A stretch of DNA of 20,328 bases, from the NCBI GenBank assembly GCA_964558915.1, contig CAZLFV010000043.1, positions 1-20,328 of the forward strand, written 5' to 3'. The translations under genes were made by a program, and so were the position numbers. This stretch comes from CAZKEW01 sp964558915 (GTDB taxonomy: Bacteria > Acidobacteriota > Aminicenantia > Aminicenantales > UBA8522). Shown piece by piece: positions 6,884-13,148 of the stretch. The number at the start of each line of letters is the position of its first letter. Position 1 is the stretch's first letter. The notes beneath the pieces are model-generated. The model did no database searches and was not told the DNA's origin. It was given only the letters and a program-made list of their open reading frames with translations.

Positions 6884-8044
6884 CTAATTAAACGTGATAT
6901 TCAGCCTCTCGTTGACAAACTTAGCTTGTGTGATCGTGTGATTGATAAGAATCCGCGGGAGCAGGATGGTTCTTTTGATCGTGCCCACCCTGACGAACAA
7001 CTCCTCTCCCTTTTGCGTAAGGTCCAGTTTGGTTTTTTCCGCGAATGGCAGGTGCAGGGAAAGGACATATTTTCCGTCGGCTTTTTCTATCCGGATGGGT
7101 TTCTGAGCAAAAAAGAGCCGGGCCGGGTCGGCTCCCGCGTAAACGGTCTCAGCCATCTTTTCGAGCAACGGCACTCCGACAATCTCTTGGCTATAAAGCT
7201 CGGCGGTCAGGATGGGAATCGGAGCGAAGCTCTCTTCGATCTGACGACGGTAGTCTTCCTGAATCGACTTCCATTTTTTAAAATAGGGGTCTTCGAGGAA
7301 CAAGGGGAGCAGCCGGTTGATGATGATTAAGTCAACGCCGTACCCAAACAGGCTGAAGAATGTGTAGGCGCGCTGGGCCTCTTTGATTACCATTTTTTCT
7401 GGATTGATGACCAGGCGGATCGAAGTCTTGCGGCTGTCCTCGAGGATCTCCTTCATTTCGGCAAGCTGGGTGGTCAGTTTTTTCATCGTTTCAAAAATAC
7501 TGTCCTGGGGAAACGGGAACGGAAGAATCCGGTTGGCCACAGGACGTACGGCCTTGGCCGCGGTCCTCTGGATGGGGAAGATGTGTTTCAGGTACCAGCC
7601 GGTGATCTCCGGAGCGCTCAGAAGACGAAGCGTATCGCCGGTCGGCGCGCAATCGACGATGATGACGTCAAAATCACGACTCTCGTTGTAACGGCGGATT
7701 TCCATCAGGCTGAAGAGCTCCTCCATTCCCGGGAAAACGCTCAGTTCTTCGGCCTCGATTGTATCGATCCCCTGGGAGGCGAAGAAGCTCGTCAGATAAG
7801 TCTTTATTTCGCCCCATTTTTTCTCGATTTCTTCAAGGGCGTTGACTTCCTGGCCAAAGAGGTTGGCAACTATCTTTTTGGGCGTGTTTTCAAGTTGGAC
7901 TTCGAAGGAGTCAGAGAGGCTGTGGGCGGCATCGGTAGAGATAACAAGCGTTTTGTAGCCCCGGCGGGCGGAGAGCAGGGCTGTGGCAGCGGCCAGCGTC
8001 GTCTTACCGACGCCCCCTTTTCCGGTGAACAAGATGGTTCGCAT
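6884..8044 (-). CDS. Get3/ArsA-family ATPase with C-terminal HSP20-like domain
   Basis: 386 residues. The deviant Walker A of the SIMIBI class is GKGGVGKTT (8-16). Switch I is TDAAHSLSD (37-45), and DCAPTGDTLRLL (131-142) is the switch II region. A helical client-binding-like region follows (about 95-230). Residues about 314-386 form a small beta domain (ADGKYVLSLHLPF, EELFVRVGTIKRTILLPR) matching the ArsA_HSP20 alpha-crystallin-like type. There is a single ATPase half, not the tandem ArsA, and no CxxC zinc motif, which resembles Get3d proteins of cyanobacteria and plastids. No arsB, arsR or arsC is nearby, so arsenite efflux is unlikely; tail-anchored or hydrophobic client handling is the better guess. 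It starts at ATG 8044 with no ribosome binding site and a very short leader. Confidence 0.88.
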   Translation of the reverse strand: MRTILFTGKGGVGKTTLAAATALLSARRGYKTLVISTDAAHSLSDSFEVQLENTPKKIVANLFGQEVNALEEIEKKWGEIKTYLTSFFASQGIDTIEAEELSVFPGMEELFSLMEIRRYNESRDFDVIIVDCAPTGDTLRLLSAPEITGWYLKHIFPIQRTAAKAVRPVANRILPFPFPQDSIFETMKKLTTQLAEMKEILEDSRKTSIRLVINPEKMVIKEAQRAYTFFSLFGYGVDLIIINRLLPLFLEDPYFKKWKSIQEDYRRQIEESFAPIPILTAELYSQEIVGVPLLEKMAETVYAGADPARLFFAQKPIRIEKADGKYVLSLHLPFAEKTKLDLTQKGEELFVRVGTIKRTILLPRILINHTITQAKFVNERLNITFN

Positions 8045-8056
8045 AAATTTGGCCTA

Positions 8057-8085
8057 ATTTTACCACTCGGGAGGACAAAGGACAA
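8057..8085 (-). promoter_or_regulatory. Promoter of the ATPase / phosphatidylinositol gene run
   Basis: On the minus strand, TTGTCC (8085-8080), a 17-base spacer, and TAAAAT (8062-8057). Transcription would begin about 5-7 bases before the ATG at 8044, so the message would be nearly leaderless. Confidence 0.5.
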
Positions 8086-8301
8086 GCCAAGGCAGTTCTT
8101 TGAAGTAATATTGGCGCCTGAACTTGCTAACGCGTCCTGTTGCGGCATCCCCCGCCATCCTCGCGGCCCATTTTGTTGATTACCAAAACAGAAGTTCAGG
8201 TGGCATTAAACGCTCCGCGGTCGCGGGGCCCCCCAGCTGCGCCACCCTCCATGGATTATCGTGCCAATCACAGCAAGAGATATGCTTCCGTAGCCCTCGC
8301 G

Positions 8302-8331
8302 ATTTGACAAGCCCGGAATCTTGTGTCAAAT
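8302..8331 (+). promoter_or_regulatory. Operator-like perfect inverted repeat before the fucosidase gene
   Basis: ATTTGACA (8302-8309) and TGTCAAAT (8324-8331) are perfect 8-base inverted arms 14 bases apart, with centres 22 bases apart, about two helical turns. The left arm contains TTGACA, a possible -35 box, but no good -10 box is found at normal spacing. A regulator binding here would control the fucosidase gene, which starts 55 bases further on. Confidence 0.45.
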
Positions 8332-8385
8332 ATTCTATGCTTTTCTTGAGCTTAAGCTTTTGCTCCCGGAGTTACGGAGGAATCA

Positions 8386-10485
8386 ATGAAACCGACGAGC
8401 CCTCGTAAGGTGAAAATCTTTTCGTTTGTTTTTCTCCTCGCCGTTCCGTTGGTCCTGAGTTGGAGCTGTGCCAAGGAGGACGAACCTGTCGCGGAAAAAA
8501 GCGCCGCCGCTGCCACCGAAGCCCGGATGGCCTGGTGGCGGGAGGCCCGCTTCGGGATGTTCATTCACTGGGGCCTTTACGCCATCCCCGCCGGCGAATG
8601 GAACAGCGAAACGAACCATGCCGAGTGGATCCGGACGACGGCAAAGATTCCGCTCGAGGTCTACGATAAGTTTGTCGGCCAGTTCAATCCCGTGAAGTTC
8701 AATGCTGGCGAATGGGTTCGCATCGCCAAAGAGGCCGGGATGAAATATATCGTCATCACCTCCAAACATCACGACGGCTTCTGCCTTTTCGACTCCAAGT
8801 ACACTGACTTTGACATCATGTCGACGCCGTTCCAGCGGGACGTCCTCAAGGAGCTTGCCGAGGCCTGCCGCCGCGCCGGAATCAAGATGTGCTGGTACCA
8901 CTCGATCATGGACTGGCATCACCCGGACTATCTGCCCCGCCGTGATTGGGAGACAAGCCGGTCTGCGGAAGGCGCCGATTTTCGCCGCTACATTCAGCAC
9001 ATGAAAGACCAGCTCAGCGAGCTCGTCGGAAATTACGGAGAGATCGGAGTTCTGTGGTTTGACGGAGAGTGGGAGAGCACCTGGAATCATGAATACGGGA
9101 AAGAGCTTTACGATTATGTGCGCAGCCTCCAGCCCAGCATCATCATCAACAACCGGGTGGACGTGGGGAGGTCCGGGATGGCCGGCCTCACCAAAAAAGG
9201 AGACTACGTCGGCGATTTCGGGACACCCGAGCAGGAAATTCCTCCCCAGGGGCTGCCGGGCGTTGACTGGGAGACCTGTATGACCATGAACGATCACTGG
9301 GGCTACAATAAATACGACCAGAACTGGAAGTCGGCCGAAGACCTGCTCCGGAAGCTGGCCGATGTCGCTTCCAAAGGCGGCAATTTCCTGCTCAATGTCG
9401 GGCCCACGGCAGAAGGTTTGTTTCCGCAGCCGTGCGTCGAGCGCCTTCAAGCCATTGGAAAATGGATGACGGTGAACGGCGAGTCCATTTACGGCACCCA
9501 GGCAAGCCCGTTCATGTCCCTGGAGTGGGGGAGATGCACGCAGAAGCCTGTTCGGGGAGGGACCCGGCTTTACCTCCATGTTTTTAACTGGCCGGACGGA
9601 GGTAGGCTGATTGTGCCCGGTATTTTCAATCGGCCCCGCCGAGCCTATCTTTTGGCTGATGAACAGAGGAAAGATTTAGAGGTTGTCGGGGAGAAAGATG
9701 CCCTGGTGATCGCCGTTCCCGCCGAGGCCCCGGACCCGGTGAATAGTGTCGTTGTGCTTGAAGTGGCCGGCAAACCCGATGTGAATAATCCGCCGACAAT
9801 ATCGGCAGACCAGAATATCTTTATTGATGCTATCGACGTTAGTGTTACTTCGGACCGGGAGAACATCGAGATTCGGTACACTCTTGACGGGAGCGAGCCG
9901 GGAGCGGACTCACCGAGTGTCAGTGGGCCGATCCATTTGATGCAGAGTGCGACGGTTTCGGCGCGCTGTTTCCGCAAAGGAAGGCCCGTGAGTGGAACCG
10001 CGAAAGCTGCGTTTACCCAGGTTGAGCCAAGGCCGGCTGAGGAAGTGGCGGACGCAGAGCCTGGAATCGGCTATTCCTATTTTGAGGGCGACTGGGACCG
10101 CCTTCCGGATTTCAGCGCTGCGAAGCCGGTCAAGAAGGGCGTGAGCGCGAATTTTTCTTTCGTGGTGAAAAACCGGAACGAGTATTTCGGCTTCTTGTAT
10201 GCTGGGTTTATCCGCGTTCCTGCTGACGGCGTTTATACATTCTTCACGGATTCTGATGACGGAAGCCGGCTCTACGTTGGCGATGACCTGGTGGTCGATA
10301 ATGACGGCCTCCACGGTATGATCGAGACACAGGGGGCCATCGCCCTGGCCGCAGGGCTCCATCCGCTCCGGGTCATCTATTTCAACAAGACGGGCGGAGA
10401 CGGGCTCAAAGTCTCTTACCAGGGCCCCGGGATGGAGAAAGCTCCTGTTCCTGATTCAGCTTTGTTTCGCCACTCCAAAACTTAG
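8386..10485 (+). CDS. GH29 alpha-L-fucosidase, probable lipoprotein, with chitobiase-C-like and PA14 domains
   Basis: 699 residues. The N-terminus is a signal peptide ending LSWSC with a possible lipidated Cys28; the lipobox is imperfect. The GH29 domain (about 45-375) has FGMFIHWGLYAIPAGEW, the ITSKHHDGFCLFDS loop, the nucleophile Asp226 in LWFDGEW, then GDFGTPEQEIP and GGNFLLNVGPTAEG. A beta-sandwich follows to about 460. Residues 468-545 match the chitobiase/hexosaminidase C-terminal type (IRYTLDGSEPG). Residues 558-695 look like PA14 (DGVYTFFTDSDDGSRLYVGDDLVVDN). It should release alpha-L-fucose from glycans outside the cytoplasm, with the last two domains serving attachment or sugar binding. 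GGAGG (8376-8380) sets the start. The gene stands alone with its own terminator. Confidence 0.92.
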   Translation: MKPTSPRKVKIFSFVFLLAVPLVLSWSCAKEDEPVAEKSAAAATEARMAWWREARFGMFIHWGLYAIPAGEWNSETNHAEWIRTTAKIPLEVYDKFVGQFNPVKFNAGEWVRIAKEAGMKYIVITSKHHDGFCLFDSKYTDFDIMSTPFQRDVLKELAEACRRAGIKMCWYHSIMDWHHPDYLPRRDWETSRSAEGADFRRYIQHMKDQLSELVGNYGEIGVLWFDGEWESTWNHEYGKELYDYVRSLQPSIIINNRVDVGRSGMAGLTKKGDYVGDFGTPEQEIPPQGLPGVDWETCMTMNDHWGYNKYDQNWKSAEDLLRKLADVASKGGNFLLNVGPTAEGLFPQPCVERLQAIGKWMTVNGESIYGTQASPFMSLEWGRCTQKPVRGGTRLYLHVFNWPDGGRLIVPGIFNRPRRAYLLADEQRKDLEVVGEKDALVIAVPAEAPDPVNSVVVLEVAGKPDVNNPPTISADQNIFIDAIDVSVTSDRENIEIRYTLDGSEPGADSPSVSGPIHLMQSATVSARCFRKGRPVSGTAKAAFTQVEPRPAEEVADAEPGIGYSYFEGDWDRLPDFSAAKPVKKGVSANFSFVVKNRNEYFGFLYAGFIRVPADGVYTFFTDSDDGSRLYVGDDLVVDNDGLHGMIETQGAIALAAGLHPLRVIYFNKTGGDGLKVSYQGPGMEKAPVPDSALFRHSKT

Positions 10486-10500
10486 GGTGACATTTCCTTT

Positions 10501-10530
10501 TCATTCTTTGTCTTATTGAATGATTTTTTT
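10501..10530 (+). terminator. Possible intrinsic terminator of the fucosidase gene
   Basis: TCATTC (10501-10506), an 11-base loop, GAATGA (10518-10523), then seven T (10524-10530). The stem is short and AT-rich, so it would be weak, but its position 16 bases after the stop codon is right. Confidence 0.45.
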
Positions 10531-10603
10531 ATGCCAGCATGGCCCCTATTTCGGCCTTATTCTTACTGTTCCTATAAAAATAATATAAAATAGATTCATT
10601 CTA

Positions 10604-10632
10604 TTGACAATAGAAAAAAATCTTTATAGAAT
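10604..10632 (+). promoter_or_regulatory. Near-consensus promoter of the subtilase gene
   Basis: TTGACA (10604-10609), a 17-base AT-rich spacer, and TAGAAT (10627-10632). The upstream sequence is also A/T-rich, like an UP element. The start site near 10639 gives a leader of about 85 bases. Confidence 0.7.
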
Positions 10633-10722
10633 GCGCGGGCAAAAAATATTCTCCTTTTTGTTGGTCTAATCAACGGAAGGACATTGGCTGCCGGTGAAAA
10701 CGGCGGCCGAAAGGAGGCTGGG

Positions 10723-12042
10723 ATGAGTCGATTTTTGAGGACTGTGGCAGTAATTCTGGTACTGTCGGCGGGCGTTACGCTCGCCTCGGCTGCTCCGCTT
10801 AATTACCTGATTGTGGCCAAAGGCCAGGGCCAGGGAAGCGCCGACCTGGATGATTTGGTCGCGTCTGCAGGAGGCGCGATCACAGCCAAAATCCCGGAGA
10901 TCGGGGTTGTGCTGGCGTCGTCCGAGAACCCGAACTTCCTTGCGTTGATCACGCAGGATTTCCGGGTGAAGCAGGCTGCTGAGGACATCGACGTGCAGTG
11001 GATTAACAACGAGCAGTTCGTCGAGGCCCGCGAATCTGACCTGGAGACGACGGGCGTGAACTCCGAACCTTATTGGGGCTACCAGTGGAACATCCGCCAG
11101 ATTCACGCTGACCAGACGGCCGCCAGCGGGGATATGGGCTGGGGGGTAAAGCGTGCGCGGGTGGCTGTGCTCGACGCAGGGATCTGGAGCGGCCATCCGG
11201 ACATCGGACCCAACGTCAACCTGGCGTTAAGCAAGTCGTTCGTGCCGGGCGAGCCGGGCGTCGACCCGATCGTATACGGCTTCAACCATGGCACTCATGT
11301 CGCAGGGATTATCGCCGCGCCGATCAATAACCGAGGCGTCCAGGGAGTCGCGCCGTTGGCCGAGATCGTTGCCGTGAAGGTATTGCGTAGCGACACCGGG
11401 AGCGGGTCGTTCTCGTGGCTGATTCAGGGAATTCTTTATGCCTCGGGACCGGACGTCCAGGCTGACGTAATCAACATGAGTCTTGGCGCAACGTTTGACC
11501 GCATTAACGCAGGCGGCGGGGGCGCGGGTCCCCTGATTTCCGCGCTCAACCGTGCAATCAACTACGCCACAGGAGCAGGCACCCTGTGCGTCAGCTCAGC
11601 GGGCAACGAAGGTGTCAACCTCAACAGCCGGCTCTGGTCAATTCCTGCCCAGTCGGGAAATGGCATGGCGGTCGCGGCGACAGGTCCGTACGGTTTGGCA
11701 AACTTTGACCGGCCCGCCTCGTACACGAACTTCGGCCAGTCGGTAATCAACGTGGCTGCTCCCGGCGGCGATGCCGCGAACGCCGCTAGCTATCCCTACG
11801 ATATGGTTCTTAGCCCCGGGGGACGTTCAGCCACTGCGTGGCAGTACTACTTTGCTGCCGGCACATCCATGGCGGTGCCGCACGTCTCAGGTGTAGCTGC
11901 GCTGATCGTGGGGAAGTATGGGAAGATGAAGCCGGCGCAACTGCAAGTTATCATCCAGCAGTCCGCGGACGATATCCTGAAGCCCGGCGCCGACCCATAC
12001 TCCGGAAAGGGGAGGATCAACGCTCTCGTTGCCGTGCAGTAA
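10723..12042 (+). CDS. Secreted subtilisin-like serine protease (S8 family)
   Basis: 439 residues with a clear Sec signal peptide (about 1-23, cleavage near ASA-AP). A propeptide of inhibitor-I9 type spans about 27-100, then the catalytic domain. The triad is Asp151 in VAVLDAGIWSGHPDI, His189 in HGTHVAGI and Ser382 in AAGTSMAVPHVSG, with oxyanion Asn295 in SSAGNEG. The usual Asp-Thr-Gly around the catalytic Asp is Asp-Ala-Gly. There is no C-terminal sorting or repeat domain, so the mature enzyme is probably released to the periplasm or outside. The frame extends back to a TTG at 10684, but AAGGAGG (10711-10717) sits 5 bases before ATG 10723 and the signal peptide begins there. It is expected to degrade external protein for peptide nutrition. 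Confidence 0.93.
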   Translation: MSRFLRTVAVILVLSAGVTLASAAPLNYLIVAKGQGQGSADLDDLVASAGGAITAKIPEIGVVLASSENPNFLALITQDFRVKQAAEDIDVQWINNEQFVEARESDLETTGVNSEPYWGYQWNIRQIHADQTAASGDMGWGVKRARVAVLDAGIWSGHPDIGPNVNLALSKSFVPGEPGVDPIVYGFNHGTHVAGIIAAPINNRGVQGVAPLAEIVAVKVLRSDTGSGSFSWLIQGILYASGPDVQADVINMSLGATFDRINAGGGGAGPLISALNRAINYATGAGTLCVSSAGNEGVNLNSRLWSIPAQSGNGMAVAATGPYGLANFDRPASYTNFGQSVINVAAPGGDAANAASYPYDMVLSPGGRSATAWQYYFAAGTSMAVPHVSGVAALIVGKYGKMKPAQLQVIIQQSADDILKPGADPYSGKGRINALVAVQ

Positions 12043-12350
12043 CCCACGGCAGCAATAGCGGTTGACTGGACGGAGCGTTTTCCCGCAGGCCTTTGCTTCG
12101 TACCCCGGCGAGTGCCCAAAACCGGGCACCTGCCTGCTGGGTGGCAATTTGCTGCGTGGATCTAACCATTAATCTTATATTTCGACACGCCTTTGGGGTA
12201 ACCAAAGGTGCTGCTTTGTCCCCACAAAAACCAAAATTCGTAATTTCCTCAAGAATAGCCTGGGGTCAAGTCTGGCTTCGTTGACTTTTTCTCTAAATTG
12301 AAAGAAGCTCTCCTTAACGATCTCGATTTAATGAGCAGAGGAGACCTTAA
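12043..12350. other. Intergenic region with several hairpins, possible REP-like remnant
   Basis: 308 bases with no convincing gene. Perfect hairpins are GTGCCC-AAAACC-GGGCAC (12112-12129) and CCTTTGG-GGTAA-CCAAAGG (12190-12208). From about 12261 the sequence TGGGGTCAAGTCTGGC leads into GTTGACTTTTT, with GTCAA/TTGAC arms. This resembles the short termini I associate with REP-type sequences mobilised by Y1 (RAYT) transposases, but no transposase is present. No T-tract follows the first two hairpins, so they are not clear terminators. Confidence 0.3.
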
Positions 12351-13136
12351 ATGTTGCGATTAATCAAATTGACTGGTGCCCTTATTATTCTTGTGCTCCT
12401 TTTCGCCTGCGCACACCAACCCAGAAACAGGGACTCGATTTATCAGGCCTCAACCATAAACGCTCTGCTTGAAGGATGTTTCGACGGGCACGTCGATTTC
12501 CGGGAAATCAAAAAACACGGCGATTTCGGAATCGGCGCATTGGACGGCGTGGATGGCGAGTTGATCGGGCTGGACGGCCTTTTCCTTCAAATCAAAGGGG
12601 ACGGATCCATTCATCCAGTCCCCGACTCGATGACGACGCCATATGCCATTGTGACCTTTTTTGAGCCCGACCAGACCGCGCAGGTCAGGGATACAGATAA
12701 TTATGCCCAGTTGGAGGCATTCCTGGACTCCCTGATCGAGACCAAAAACATTTTTTTTGGCGTGAAGATAGAAGGCGAATTCGCCTATGTGAAAACGAGA
12801 AGCATCTACAGACAAATCAAGCCATACCGGCCTCTCGTCGAGGTGGTTAAAGACCAGTCCGTTTTTGAGTTTGACAAGGTCAAAGGGGTGTTAGCAGGGT
12901 TTCGCTGTCCTGCGTATCTTGGCGGCGTGAATTTTCCGGGCTATCATTTCCATTTTATCAATGAAACAAGAACGGCAGGAGGGCATTTGCTCGACGTTAA
13001 AATCACCAAGGCCTCGGTTGAGATTGATATCTCCCACAGTTTTTGCCTAGCGTTACCCAAAGGGGAGGATTTTTATCGTTTGGATTTGTCCAAAGACAAA
13101 CAGCAAGAACTCAAAAAGGTGCAAGGTCGGGGCTAA
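12351..13136 (+). CDS. Alpha-acetolactate decarboxylase with lipoprotein signal
   Basis: 261 residues. The fold family is clear from DGVDGELIGLDGLFLQIKGDG, TTPYAIVTFFEPD and PGYHFHFINETRTAGGHLLD. The zinc ligands would be His199, His201 and His212, and Glu70 and Arg150 match the catalytic Glu65 and Arg145 of Brevibacillus brevis at a constant offset of 5. The reaction turns (S)-2-acetolactate to acetoin. The N-terminus is a textbook lipoprotein signal with lipobox LFAC (Cys20), so the enzyme should be membrane-anchored outside the cytoplasm. By the same offset the C-terminal catalytic Glu253 falls on Gln258. AGAGGAGA (12337-12344) fixes the start. No acetolactate synthase or butanediol dehydrogenase is nearby. 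The gene is isolated and converges on the fused methyltransferase gene. Confidence 0.88.
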   Translation: MLRLIKLTGALIILVLLFACAHQPRNRDSIYQASTINALLEGCFDGHVDFREIKKHGDFGIGALDGVDGELIGLDGLFLQIKGDGSIHPVPDSMTTPYAIVTFFEPDQTAQVRDTDNYAQLEAFLDSLIETKNIFFGVKIEGEFAYVKTRSIYRQIKPYRPLVEVVKDQSVFEFDKVKGVLAGFRCPAYLGGVNFPGYHFHFINETRTAGGHLLDVKITKASVEIDISHSFCLALPKGEDFYRLDLSKDKQQELKKVQGRG

Positions 13137-13148
13137 GGCCTAAGCCCC
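13129..13148. repeat. Palindrome spanning both stops of the convergent genes
   Basis: GGGGCT (13129-13134) and AGCCCC (13143-13148) flank a centre containing the AGGCCT palindrome. The structure includes both stop codons, TAA at 13134-13136 and TAG on the minus strand at 13142-13140. There is no T-tract on either side. It may act as a short two-way RNA stem at the gene ends. Confidence 0.4.

Larger units (their letters stand above)
8045..8385. other. Divergent intergenic region with alternative inverted repeats
   Basis: 341 bases between the divergent ATPase and fucosidase genes, with no convincing gene. Besides the ATPase promoter it holds 9-base inverted arms CCTGAACTT (8117-8125) and AAGTTCAGG (8192-8200), and 6-base arms GGTGGC (8199-8204) and GCCACC (8241-8246). 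The two pairs share bases, so the folds exclude each other. A short GC palindrome, CCGCG-GT-CGCGG, lies inside the second. This could be a structured leader or small RNA, or a decayed element. A separate operator-like dyad lies at 8302-8331. Confidence 0.35.

Noticed and set aside
6884..8044. Arsenite-efflux ATPase in an ars operon
   Set aside because: Single ATPase half, HSP20-like C-terminus, and no arsB, arsD, arsR or arsC in the neighbourhood.
8124..8408. 94-codon open frame before the fucosidase gene
   Set aside because: No ribosome binding site, overlaps the true start of the fucosidase in another frame, and has no recognisable features.
8383..9579. 398-codon open frame on the minus strand
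   Set aside because: It is antisense to the GH29 domain, which carries all catalytic motifs; no family likeness or ribosome binding site.
10684..10722. Extended TTG start for the subtilase
   Set aside because: The ribosome binding site at 10711-10717 and the signal peptide both point to ATG 10723.
12093..12284. 63-codon open frame in the hairpin-rich intergenic region
   Set aside because: It crosses both hairpins, has no ribosome binding site, and shows no protein-like pattern.
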